A stretch of DNA of 64,000 nt from CAZYQW01 sp964649825 (GTDB taxonomy: Bacteria; Planctomycetota; B15-G4; JADJEK01): contig CAZYQW010000141.1 in NCBI GenBank assembly GCA_964649825.1, positions 33,603-97,602 of the forward strand, read 5' to 3'. Below, one piece after another: positions 19,449-27,631 of the stretch. Position 1 is the first letter of the stretch; each line of letters starts with the position of its first letter. The notes beneath the pieces were generated by a model that saw only the letters and a list, made by a program, of their open reading frames with translations, was not told where the DNA came from and ran no database searches. The position numbers and the translations under genes were made by a program.

Positions 19449-20647
19449 GCGGGAGACCGCTGTCCATCCTCCAGATCCTGACTCACAACAAGATCAACGC
19501 GGGCGGCGCGGTCCAGGCGTTCCTCCTGTCGCGTGAGCTCGCCCGTCGCGGCCATTCGGTGACGATGTGCTTCTCCGAGCGCGAGGGCGGGGGTCATGGT
19601 GCGACGCGCGCGAAGGTCGAGGCGGCGGGGTGCCGCTACGTGGGGCTCCGCATGCGCTCGCTGTCGTCGATCCTCGGCCTGCGCGCGCTCCTGCGCGAAG
19701 AATTCGACGTCGTCCACCTGCATCGCGAGCTCGCGCTTCAACGGTTCCTCCAGGCGGCCCCCCTCTCCCCGGGCACGGGCGCCGTCGCCAACGTCGGCAC
19801 CAGCAAGTTGCCGTCCGCCGCACGAGCGCGCCGGCTGCGCTCGTCGAGGGTCGACCGGATCGTGGTGGTGGCCGAGGCGTTGAAGCGCCTGCTCGTCCGC
19901 ACCGCGCGCGTCGATCCGACGCGGATCGACGTGGTCTACGGCGCGTTCGACGAGCTCCGCTTCGAGGACCACGCGACGCCCCTCGACCGGCAGGCCGACC
20001 TGACGATCGCGCCCGGCGCGAAGCTCGTCGGTCTCATCGGGAACCTCGACCCGAAGAAGGGCCATCGGATCTTCCTGCGCGCCGCACGGCTCGTGCTCGA
20101 CCAGCGATCGGACGTCTACTTCGTCTTTGCGGGCAAGGGTCCCGCGAGCAAGCTCCACGGTTTCGCGGACGCGGCCGGCGTTCCCCACGAGCGCCTGCGC
20201 TTCCTCGGGTTCCGCGACGACGTCCCGCGCGTCCTGAGCACGCTCGACGCGTCGATCTGCGCGTCGACCAAAGGAGAGGGGCTGACCGGATCGATTCGCG
20301 AGTCGATGGCGATGGGGATCCCCGTGATCTCGACCGCGATCGCCGGAAACGTCGAGATCGTGACGCCGGGCGAGACCGGTCTGCTCGTTCCACCCAAGGA
20401 CCCCGCCGCGCTGGCCAACGCGATCCTCGCGACCCTCGCCGACCCGGCGGCGGCGAGGGAGCGCGCCCGACGGGGGCGAGCGCACGTCCGCTCGCAGTTC
20501 ACGTCGGGCCACCGTGCGGCGCAGATGGAGCGGATCTACGACGAGATCCGTACCTACCGCGAGGTGCGGCGGATGGACGTCCGCTCGATCCTCTACCCGA
20601 GCCGCGAGTCGTCGCGTCTCCCCGTCGAGGGCGGCCCGCTTCCGTGA
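19445..20647 (+). CDS. GT4 family glycosyltransferase
   Basis: The protein has 400 residues and a GT-B fold. The N-terminal acceptor domain begins ILQILTHNKINAGGAVQAF, the usual glycine-containing first loop, and is followed by FDVVHLHRELALQRF. The donor domain has LIGNLDPKKGHRIFLRAARL and the acidic motif EGLTGSIRESMAMGIPVIST, followed by ETGLLVPPKDPAALANAI. This is a cytoplasmic, probably membrane-peripheral transferase using a nucleotide sugar. The ATG overlaps the stop of the exporter gene, and the propeller-like gene follows after 19 bases, so it belongs to the same transcript. Sugar specificity is unknown. Confidence 0.88.
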   Translation: MSGRPLSILQILTHNKINAGGAVQAFLLSRELARRGHSVTMCFSEREGGGHGATRAKVEAAGCRYVGLRMRSLSSILGLRALLREEFDVVHLHRELALQRFLQAAPLSPGTGAVANVGTSKLPSAARARRLRSSRVDRIVVVAEALKRLLVRTARVDPTRIDVVYGAFDELRFEDHATPLDRQADLTIAPGAKLVGLIGNLDPKKGHRIFLRAARLVLDQRSDVYFVFAGKGPASKLHGFADAAGVPHERLRFLGFRDDVPRVLSTLDASICASTKGEGLTGSIRESMAMGIPVISTAIAGNVEIVTPGETGLLVPPKDPAALANAILATLADPAAARERARRGRAHVRSQFTSGHRAAQMERIYDEIRTYREVRRMDVRSILYPSRESSRLPVEGGPLP

Positions 20648-20666
20648 ACCGGCGGGAACCGGTGCG

Positions 20667-21677
20667 ATGATCGTCTACTTCAGCACGGTCGTGCGGAGCG
20701 CGCCGGCCGACCACGGCGGCGAGCTCGTGAAGCTCGACTGGGAGCGGAAGGAGGTCCTCGCGCGCGTGCCGATCGCGGCGACTCGGCCGGCCGTCGTCGA
20801 CCCGAACCCGCGCGGGAACACGCGCGGAGGGCGCGGGATCACGATCCTCGACGACGGCCTGATCGTCTGCTCGTTCCATTCGCTCCGCTTCTTCGACTTC
20901 GACCTGAGCCCGACGCGCGACCTGACGCACCCGTTGATGGTCTCGCTGCACGAGAACGTCCGCGGCGAGAACGGCACGCTGTGGACCTCGTCCACCGCGA
21001 TCGACGCCGCCCTCGAGGTCGACCTCGCGACGGGCGCCCTCGTGCGCTCCGTCTGGCCACGCGAGCTGCCGGGCATCCAGGCCGCCCTCGACGTGACGCC
21101 CCTCGACATCGACAAGGCGGCCGACAACCGCGCTCGCTTCCTCGGAGCCGACCACTACCGCCATCCGCACCACCTGCACCTGAACGCGCTGGCCCGGCTC
21201 GACGGCGACCTGCTCGCGCTCTTCTCGAAGCACGGCGTCATCGCGAACCTCGACCGCGACGTGATCGTGGTGCGCGACAAGGCGCTGAAGGGCTCGCACA
21301 ACCTCGTCGTCGACGAGAGCGGCCTCGCGTTCGTGAACCAGACCGTCGATCGCGCGGTCTGCCAGTTCGATCTCCGTACGGGCGAGCGGCGGCGGAAGAT
21401 CCGCTTCGCGGACGACCCCGTGGTGCGGCGTCTCGCGCGACGCCACGACGTCGTCTTCTCGGTGAGGAAGTTCCTCGAGCGACGCGGGCTCCATCCGGCC
21501 TCGCCGCCGCGCCCGCTGTTCGTCCGCGGACTCGTGCGACGCCGCGGCCGGCTCTTCGTCGGCGTATCGCCGGCCACGATCCTCGAGCTCGACGAGGGCA
21601 CGGGGCGCGTGGTCGATCACTACGTCGACTCGCGCGACGTCCGAGCGTGCGTGCACGGACTGGAGGTCGTCGGATGA
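20667..21677 (+). CDS. His-rich, propeller-like protein of unknown function
   Basis: The 336-residue protein has no signal peptide. It shows repeated beta-strand segments with a blade-like rhythm, such as ILDDGLIVCSFHSLRFFDFDL, LDGDLLALFSKHGVIANLD and FVNQTVDRAVCQFDLRTGE, consistent with a beta-propeller. A dense histidine cluster lies at 163-171 (HYRHPHHLH), with further conserved-looking His71, His95 and His211. I do not recognise a named family. Propeller-fold aryl-sulfate sulfotransferases also use histidines, but I see no sequence match beyond the fold impression. Its stop overlaps the start of the sulfotransferase gene (ATGA). That coupling makes a role in sulfation or glycan handling the best guess, and it is only a guess. 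Confidence 0.6.
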   Translation: MIVYFSTVVRSAPADHGGELVKLDWERKEVLARVPIAATRPAVVDPNPRGNTRGGRGITILDDGLIVCSFHSLRFFDFDLSPTRDLTHPLMVSLHENVRGENGTLWTSSTAIDAALEVDLATGALVRSVWPRELPGIQAALDVTPLDIDKAADNRARFLGADHYRHPHHLHLNALARLDGDLLALFSKHGVIANLDRDVIVVRDKALKGSHNLVVDESGLAFVNQTVDRAVCQFDLRTGERRRKIRFADDPVVRRLARRHDVVFSVRKFLERRGLHPASPPRPLFVRGLVRRRGRLFVGVSPATILELDEGTGRVVDHYVDSRDVRACVHGLEVVG

Positions 21678-22549
21678 AGCGGCTGCTGTTCATCATCGGC
21701 GTGCAGAAGTCCGGCACGACGCTCCTGTCGCGGCTCCTGCAGGAGACCGGCTGGTTCGAGAACCCGTTCGAAGGCGAGGGCGACGCGTTCTTCGGCAACG
21801 AGCCGCCGCTCGCGCCCGAGGGGTTCCCGGCCGGCGACGTCTACCAGCGCTCGGGCGGCGCGGAGGGACACGCGATCGGCGCCGAGGACGCGAACGACCG
21901 CGTTCGCGCCGAGCTGCAGGCGCGGCTCCGCCAGCTCGAACCCACCTCGGCGCTTCCCCTCAACAAGAACCCGTACAACAGCGTGCGCGTACGGTGGCTG
22001 AAGGCGCTGTTCCCCGACTCGGCGATCGTCGCCATGGTGCGACGCCCGGTCGCGAACTCCTACTCGTTAGCCAAGAAGCACGTCCCCCACGACAAGCGCG
22101 GTCTCGCCCCCGACGCCGACGGCTGGTGGGGCGTGAAGCCGCGCGGCTGGCGGTCGCTCCGCGACGACGACAAGCTGGTGCAGAGCGCACGACAGTGGCG
22201 CGCGGTGAACGATGCGATGGCCGACGACGCAGACGCGATCGATCGATTCGTGGCCTACGATGACCTCTGCGCGCGCCCCGGCGAGTGCGTGGCCGACCTG
22301 TTCCAGCTCGCGTCCGGGACCGCCCCCCGCACCACCCCGACGTTCGCGCCGCTCGTCTGCTTCGACGACGAGTTCCAGCGCGGTTCCCGGCTGCGCTCCA
22401 AGAACCGGTACTTCCGCGAGCGGGGCGACCTCTCCGTCCCGGTCACCGAGACTCCCGAGTTCGACGCGCTCGCCGACGAGCAGGTGAACGCCGTCCTCGC
22501 GATCTGCGAGGGAACGGAAGACCGCGTCCGCCGACTCACGTCGCGTTGA
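21674..22549 (+). CDS. PAPS-dependent sulfotransferase family protein
   Basis: The 291-residue protein has the two PAPS-binding motifs of the sulfotransferase superfamily. The 5'-phosphosulfate loop is IIGVQKSGTTLLSRLL near residue 10, and the 3'-phosphate motif is IVAMVRRPVANSYSL at about 118. Such enzymes move sulfate from PAPS to hydroxyls or amines of carbohydrates and other acceptors. There is no signal peptide, so it acts in the cytoplasm before export. It is the last gene of the module that starts at 16187 and is coupled to the His-rich protein by a 4-base overlap. The next gene converges on it from the minus strand. Confidence 0.85.
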   Translation: MKRLLFIIGVQKSGTTLLSRLLQETGWFENPFEGEGDAFFGNEPPLAPEGFPAGDVYQRSGGAEGHAIGAEDANDRVRAELQARLRQLEPTSALPLNKNPYNSVRVRWLKALFPDSAIVAMVRRPVANSYSLAKKHVPHDKRGLAPDADGWWGVKPRGWRSLRDDDKLVQSARQWRAVNDAMADDADAIDRFVAYDDLCARPGECVADLFQLASGTAPRTTPTFAPLVCFDDEFQRGSRLRSKNRYFRERGDLSVPVTETPEFDALADEQVNAVLAICEGTEDRVRRLTSR

Positions 22550-22926
22550 CGCGCGACATTACGACGAACGCGTTCTCCGTCCAGATTCTCGAGAATTGTC
22601 AGGGGTCCGCGACCCGAAGCGCCGAAAAGGACCGTCGCTCGAACGAAGGGCACCGCACGGGCCGGGGATTCCCTCGCTCCCGGCGGGAGCGCTCTTCGAA
22701 CGTGCGATCGACGACTTGTCGGGAAGCGCGCCCGAGCCCAGGTGGCTCGGCACCGTTTCCCCACGTGCGCGAGGTCCGAGGCCGCCGCAGCGTCACGGTG
22801 CCTCCGACCTCGCCCTTTTCTTTTCGGGGTCGCCGCGATCGCGCGGATGGAACGTCGGGGCGGGCGCGGGGACGCTCTCCGATCCCGACGGTGGGACGAC
22901 AACGACAGTGGGGAGACCCGCCGGAA
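22550..22926. other. Intergenic region between convergent genes, 377 bases
   Basis: No convincing gene is seen here; the reading frames present are short and lack start signals. Three small inverted repeats occur: a 12-base palindrome at 22585-22596, a 5-bp hairpin with loop CGC at 22603-22615, and GCTCCC-GGC-GGGAGC at 22676-22690. None is followed by a T-tract. Because the flanking genes (sulfotransferase on plus, threonine dehydratase on minus) converge here, transcription of both probably ends in this interval. A CCTTTT-like pyrimidine stretch occurs near 22810. Confidence 0.5.
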
Positions 22927-23880
22927 TCACGCCTGCCCGCCGAGGATGGCGGCGAGCCGGTCGAGGTCGATGCTGCCGCCGGTGATCGGGGCCACGGAGA
23001 GCCCCCGCTCGGCGGGCGGCGTCTTCTCGGCCGCGGCGAGCGCCAGCGCCCCGGCGCCCTCCGCCACGAGGTGCGCGGACCGAGCAATCCGGCGGATCGC
23101 CTCCCGCACCTCTTCCTCCTCGACGAGCACGACGTCGTCGACGAGGGACGCAAGGAGGGGAAACATCTCGTCGGTGATGTACGGCACCGCGACCCCGTCG
23201 CAGATCGTGGAGCACGCGACGTGCGCCGGCCGCCCCACGTCGAGGCTTGCCTTCAGCGCCGGACATCCGGCCGGTTCGACGGCGACGACGCGGATCGAGC
23301 TTCTCCTCGCCTTCAGCGCCGAGCCGACGCCGCCGAGAAGGCCCCCTCCGCCCACCGGGAGGAACACCGTCTCCACCCTCGGCGCCGCGTCGACGATCTC
23401 CAGGCCGAGCGTGCCGTGCCCGATCAGCACGTCGCGGTTCGTCCAGGGGTGGACGAACGCGTACGGCTCCGCCTCCCAACCATGCTCCCGAAGGTAGCGG
23501 AACACCTGGTCCATCGGGACAAGGACCGGCGTCGCGCCGAGCGCCCGCACCGCGTCGACCTTGGTGCGCGGCGCCGAGTCCGGCATCAGGCTCCGGGCCG
23601 GTACGCCGAAGCGCCGGGCCGCGTAGGCCAGCGCCTTCGCGGTGTTGCCGGCGCTGACCGTCGACAGCCCGGCCGCGCGCCGTTCCGGCGCGAGCGAGGC
23701 GACCGCGTGATGGATGCCGCGGATCTTGAACGAGCCGCCGGGCTGGAGGATCTCGGGCTTCAGCAAGATGCGATTCGCGGGGTCGCCGAACGGCACGAGC
23801 GGCGTCCCGATCAGCACGTCCCGCAGGGCGACCGCGGCGCGCTCGATCTCTTCCAGACGGGGTGCTTCGACGGGGCGCAT
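22927..23880 (-). CDS. Threonine dehydratase-like PLP enzyme
   Basis: The 317-residue protein is a fold-type II PLP enzyme. The Schiff-base lysine is Lys52 in GGSFKIRG, the phosphate-binding loop is VGGGGLLGG, and SAGNTAKALAYAA matches the substrate Ser/Asn-Gly loop. The length and the absence of a C-terminal ACT-like regulatory domain fit catabolic threonine/serine dehydratase (threonine to 2-oxobutanoate and ammonia), or a serine racemase-like or hydroxy-aspartate dehydratase variant. The substrate cannot be fixed from sequence. An in-frame stop lies just upstream, so the ATG at 23880 is the only good start, and it directly abuts a 9-bp hairpin. Confidence 0.85.
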   Translation of the reverse strand: MRPVEAPRLEEIERAAVALRDVLIGTPLVPFGDPANRILLKPEILQPGGSFKIRGIHHAVASLAPERRAAGLSTVSAGNTAKALAYAARRFGVPARSLMPDSAPRTKVDAVRALGATPVLVPMDQVFRYLREHGWEAEPYAFVHPWTNRDVLIGHGTLGLEIVDAAPRVETVFLPVGGGGLLGGVGSALKARRSSIRVVAVEPAGCPALKASLDVGRPAHVACSTICDGVAVPYITDEMFPLLASLVDDVVLVEEEEVREAIRRIARSAHLVAEGAGALALAAAEKTPPAERGLSVAPITGGSIDLDRLAAILGGQA

Positions 23881-23905
23881 GCTCGGCCGGCATCATCGGC
23901 CGAGC
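23881..23905 (-). promoter_or_regulatory. Hairpin directly abutting the threonine dehydratase start codon
   Basis: GCTCGGCCG (23881-23889) and CGGCCGAGC (23897-23905) form a perfect 9-bp stem with a 7-base loop. Read on the minus strand the stem ends at the base before the ATG, leaving no room for a standard ribosome binding site. It could be the terminator of the upstream lipoprotein gene or a structure limiting translation. No T-tract follows. Confidence 0.5.
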
Positions 23906-23947
23906 CGCGACCCGCGTCAATGACCGGAGCCGCCCGGCCGCGTCGGG

Positions 23948-26428
23948 TCAGCGGACGATGAACCAGGACGACCCGTCGTAGCCCCGGCGCATCACGGCGG
24001 GACGCCCCATCTCCTCGCTCGGGTAGCGGGACGTCGCCGCGTCCGCGGCCGGCCCGCGATCCCGGCCCGAGTAGATGGCGCCGGTTCCGTCGTTCTGGGT
24101 CACGTAGAGGTCGCCGTTCTGATCGATGAAGAATGCACGGTTGCCGGTCGAGCCGAGATCGCGCGGCCACGCGTAGGCGCGGAACTCGCGCTCCGCCCGC
24201 TGCGCGTCGACGTTCGAGGGCGATCCGCCCGCGCTCATCTCCGCGAGCCACTCGCCGTTCTTGCCGGGGAGGTAGATCCGATACAGGTAGCCGGACTTCT
24301 CGACCATGCCCGCGTCCACGGCGCCGAGCCCCGGGCTCAGCACCGGGGGCGCGGCGCGGCCGCCACCCGGGAGGTCCGCGACGCCGGCCAGCTCGGCGAA
24401 CGATCCGTACTCGCCGACTCCGTCGCCGTCGCGGTCCGCGAACTCGCTCGCCTGGAACTGCCCCTGCGCCGACACGAAGGAGCGCATCGTCGTGATCGCC
24501 GCCTGCTCGTTCGCGGAGATGCGGGACTGGAGCAGGCTCGGGATCGCCAGCGCCGCGACGACCGCCACGCCGACGCCGCAGAGCATCGGGCCGCCGAACG
24601 CGGAGTGGTTGTCGAAGCGGACGCCGTTCGGCGTGCGCCCCCACGCCCACCACCCGGCCGGCAGCTCGCGGGCGAACCGATCGATCGACCGCTGGGTGGG
24701 CAGCCACTGGCGGGGGTCGGTCCCGGACGTCACGCCCGCCGCGGCCATCTCCTCCGCGCCGTGACGCGCCGCGCGCGCGAAATCCGCGATGTCGCGGCCG
24801 GGGTTGGTGATCCCGACCGCCCACGTATCCGGACCCGCGGCCGCCACCGCCTTCTCGAGGGCGGCGTAGTACGTCCCCCCGTCCTTCTGGGAGATCGCCG
24901 CCTCGAACGTGGTGGCGGAGGTCGCGACCACGAGGGAGTCGTCGAAGACGCGGAAGCAGATCTCGAAGCCGGGCGACATGTCCGGAATCGGAAGCGCGAG
25001 CGAGAGGTAGCGCACGTCGCCCGCCTGGCGAGGCTTCAGCATGCGATGGATCCCCGTGCCGCGCGTGATCGCGTCGATCAGCTTGGCCGCCGACTCGTTG
25101 TCGCGGAGCTGGATCGCGAGCACTCCGTCGAACGGTTCGCCGTCGATCGCGGCGCCGATCAGGCTGCCGCGCGAACCGAACGCGAAGCCCGGCCCGAACG
25201 CGGGCAGCACCATCTTCTCGAGCTTGAAGCCGGTCTGGAGCTCGAAATCGAGCACGCCGCCGTCGAGCTCGCGACGGGCCGACGCCGGCAGCCGATCGCG
25301 AACGGCTCGGAACGCGTCGTGAAGGTCGAACGAGATGACGCTCGCCGCGTCCATGTCGGCCGGAACGTAGCCGGCGATGTCGATGTCGAGCCGCCCTCCC
25401 GACAGCAGGGCGGTCAGGAGGTCGTCGCGGCCAGTCGAGTGGATCACGATCTCGTCGTGGAACGAGTCGCCCGCGAACGCCGACTTCAGGGCAACGCCCC
25501 TCAGCCGATCGATGCGCATCGCCTGGAGCACCTCGCGCTCGCTGCGTCCGACGAATCCGTCGGCGAGCTTCAACACCGCGTCCAGGTTCACGTACGACTC
25601 GAGCCAGCCGATCTCACCGTCCACGTCGCCGGACGAGAAGCGCACCACGTCCGCCGCGAGGAACGAATCGAGCGGAGCGCGGCCGAGCGCGTCATCGAGC
25701 GACGCCGCCGCGCCCTTCGGGCCGAACTGGATCGACAGCCAATCATCGTGCCGCAAGACGTCGAGGGGGGCGAACTCGTCGTCGACGCGGTAGCGCCCCG
25801 GTCCGATCGACTTGAACTTCTCTCCCATCGTCGAATCGGCGGCCCAGGTCTGGAGCAGTCCGTCGAGCGCCGGCGCGTCCGCCGCCATCTGCGCGTGGAA
25901 CGTGACCGAGAACGGCACGCCGCGACCGGACGCGCGCGGGTCGACCTCGGTCAGCGCGAAGACGATCTCCCCCGTGACCTCGCGCAGGACCTCCGGGAGC
26001 AGATCGCTCCCCGGCACTCCGTCCGCCACGTCCTTCTTTATCGCCGCGAAACCATCGTCGGCGAGCGCCATCAGCGCGTCGAGGTCCAACTGGCGAAGGG
26101 CGCGCGCCAACGCGGTGCCCTCCCACGCCTGGCGGTACCCGTCGGCATCCGCGACCCTGACCGCGAAGAGTGCGTCCTTCGGCACCCAGCCGAGCGCGGT
26201 GCCGCGCGCCACGAACGGCGGGGGCTCTTCCGCGGCGGCGTGACCCGAACTCACGCCGCCCACCGGTTCGACCTCGGCCGCGGCCGACGAGAACGACCCG
26301 AGGCGGGCGGTCGTCGTGGTGGTCCTCTTGGCCGGAGCGGAGCGGCCCGACCCGGGCTCGTCGCCCTTCTGCGAGCAGGAGACCAAAGCCACCGAGAACA
26401 GGGCGGTGGCGACAATGATGCGCTTCAT
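23948..26428 (-). CDS. Large lipoprotein with a pilin-like C-terminal segment
   Basis: The protein has 826 residues from the ATG at 26428. The signal peptide ends in a lipobox-like VALVSC (Cys18), followed by a Ser/Thr/Pro/Ala-rich spacer to about residue 70. The main body (about 75-560) begins GWVPKDALFAVRVAD and resembles DUF3352-type repeats of membrane-associated proteins; this is a weak match from memory. At about 611-628 a hydrophobic helix reads VAVVAALAIPSLLQSRIS, followed by NEQAAITTMRSFVSAQGQF. This is very like the helix of type II secretion/type IV pseudopilins in planctomycetes and acidobacteria. A globular tail with DRDGDGVGEYG follows. The pilin helix lacks its own prepilin leader because it is internal. 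Function unknown. Confidence 0.7.
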   Translation of the reverse strand: MKRIIVATALFSVALVSCSQKGDEPGSGRSAPAKRTTTTTARLGSFSSAAAEVEPVGGVSSGHAAAEEPPPFVARGTALGWVPKDALFAVRVADADGYRQAWEGTALARALRQLDLDALMALADDGFAAIKKDVADGVPGSDLLPEVLREVTGEIVFALTEVDPRASGRGVPFSVTFHAQMAADAPALDGLLQTWAADSTMGEKFKSIGPGRYRVDDEFAPLDVLRHDDWLSIQFGPKGAAASLDDALGRAPLDSFLAADVVRFSSGDVDGEIGWLESYVNLDAVLKLADGFVGRSEREVLQAMRIDRLRGVALKSAFAGDSFHDEIVIHSTGRDDLLTALLSGGRLDIDIAGYVPADMDAASVISFDLHDAFRAVRDRLPASARRELDGGVLDFELQTGFKLEKMVLPAFGPGFAFGSRGSLIGAAIDGEPFDGVLAIQLRDNESAAKLIDAITRGTGIHRMLKPRQAGDVRYLSLALPIPDMSPGFEICFRVFDDSLVVATSATTFEAAISQKDGGTYYAALEKAVAAAGPDTWAVGITNPGRDIADFARAARHGAEEMAAAGVTSGTDPRQWLPTQRSIDRFARELPAGWWAWGRTPNGVRFDNHSAFGGPMLCGVGVAVVAALAIPSLLQSRISANEQAAITTMRSFVSAQGQFQASEFADRDGDGVGEYGSFAELAGVADLPGGGRAAPPVLSPGLGAVDAGMVEKSGYLYRIYLPGKNGEWLAEMSAGGSPSNVDAQRAEREFRAYAWPRDLGSTGNRAFFIDQNGDLYVTQNDGTGAIYSGRDRGPAADAATSRYPSEEMGRPAVMRRGYDGSSWFIVR

Positions 26429-26456
26429 GTTGTGACGATCCCTTAGGTTCCAGGCC

Positions 26457-26487
26457 TCGAGTACTTCGCGTGCCGCGAAGAACTCGA
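26457..26487. repeat. Inverted repeat, 6 + 7 bp stem, loop TGC
   Basis: TCGAGT (26457-26462), one mismatched A, then CTTCGCG pairs with CGCGAAG (26474-26480), a mismatched A and ACTCGA (26482-26487); the loop is TGC. It lies 28 bases upstream of the lipoprotein start on the minus strand, so it would fall in its 5' leader or end the upstream transcript. No T-tract follows on either strand. Confidence 0.6.
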
Positions 26488-26523
26488 AGCATGTCCACCC
26501 GACTCGTGACCGTGCCCTCAGGC

Positions 26524-26540
26524 GCACACGTGCCGTGTGC
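26524..26540. repeat. Inverted repeat, 7-bp stem, loop TGC
   Basis: GCACACG and CGTGTGC form a perfect 7-bp stem around TGC. It shares the central bases CGTGCCG with the inverted repeat 36 bases away and has the same stem and loop size. On the plus strand it is followed by TTCTTC. It lies between the GT-A gene and the lipoprotein gene, both on minus. Confidence 0.55.
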
Positions 26541-26626
26541 TTCTTCGGTTGCGGTCATACCGTTGGGGGGCGTGGTGAGACTCGCTCTCCACGATCGGTC
26601 GTCTCAGTTCTAGATCTGAAGCTTCG

Positions 26627-27553
26627 TCAGACGATTCCGCGGTTCTTCCCGCGGCCCGGATCGTCGTCGAGCGGCTCGAACGGCAGGAACCGGGACAGCC
26701 ACGCCGCGATCGTCGAGTCGCGCGGCAGCGGTGGCTCGAGCGACGCCAGGAATCCGGGTTTGTGGAACCAGCGGAAGTAATGGACGTGGACGAGCTCCTC
26801 GAGCGGCGCGCTCCGAAGCGGCTCCTCGAGCCGGCCGCGCATCGGCAGCGGGTAGTTGTAGCGGCCGTCGAGGATCGTCACGGCGTCGCGGTGGCGCGCC
26901 AAGGTGGCCGAGAACGTGACCTGGTCCATGTCCTTCAGCCCGCTCTTCGGCACGTGGCCCGCGCGCAGCACCGTCTCGAAGTCGCGTCGCCACTCTGCGA
27001 ACACGCCGGCGGCGCGCCGCACCGCCATCAGGCCCGTGTTCCAGTACGCGCGCACGCGCGCGTGGTCGACGGTCGTCTCGACCAGCGGCGGCGGGTCGAC
27101 GCCGCAGAGGCGGTACATGGCGAGCCAGAACCTGTCCTTCGGGTCGCCCTCGCCGCTCGTGCCCCGGTTCTTCCGGTTCACCGGACGGACCAGGACGTCG
27201 GTTCCGTCGCGAAGTTCGAACGCCTCGGGCGACTGGCAGAAGAAGGTATCGCTGTCGACGAACACGACGACGTCCTCGTCGAGCCGCTCCTCGGCCCACG
27301 CGGACGCGTAGACCTTGTTCGCGAGCGCGTAGTGCTCGAACTCGACGTTCAGCCGCTCCTCGACGAGGTCGACCTCGAGGTCGCGAAACAGGGCGATGGT
27401 CCGGGGCGCGAGGGGCGGGCCGAGGCGCGGGCGGAAGGCGACGATTCGAGCGCTCGCGTGACGCCCGGCGAAGCGGCGGATCGAACCGAACAGGACCTCG
27501 GCCTGCGCCTCGAGGCGACCGGCCTCGACGCACGCGATGAAGGCGACGGACAT
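26627..27553 (-). CDS. GT-A fold glycosyltransferase
   Basis: The 308-residue protein has the nucleotide-diphospho-sugar transferase pattern. A first strand MSVAFIACVEAG is followed by VVVFVDSDTFF with the metal-binding DxD at 100-102, and then YWNTGLMAVRR, a typical acceptor-side segment of glycogenin-like GT8 or related GT-A families. No membrane segment is present, so it should act in the cytoplasm using a UDP- or GDP-sugar and a divalent metal. It diverges from the sulfotransferase gene at 27632 across 78 bases. Given the number of glycan enzymes around it, a role in surface polysaccharide synthesis is likely. The exact family is uncertain. Confidence 0.75.
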   Translation of the reverse strand: MSVAFIACVEAGRLEAQAEVLFGSIRRFAGRHASARIVAFRPRLGPPLAPRTIALFRDLEVDLVEERLNVEFEHYALANKVYASAWAEERLDEDVVVFVDSDTFFCQSPEAFELRDGTDVLVRPVNRKNRGTSGEGDPKDRFWLAMYRLCGVDPPPLVETTVDHARVRAYWNTGLMAVRRAAGVFAEWRRDFETVLRAGHVPKSGLKDMDQVTFSATLARHRDAVTILDGRYNYPLPMRGRLEEPLRSAPLEELVHVHYFRWFHKPGFLASLEPPLPRDSTIAAWLSRFLPFEPLDDDPGRGKNRGIV

Positions 27554-27631
27554 GCGCGAAGATTAGCTTGGGGCACACGGGGTGCGTCCTAGAATCACTC
27601 GTGCGCCTCGCCCCCCTTCGCCCCCTCTCCG

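Noticed and set aside
22676..22690. GCTCCC-GGC-GGGAGC as an intrinsic terminator
   Set aside because: The stem is short and no T-tract follows on either strand; kept only as a note in the intergenic entry.
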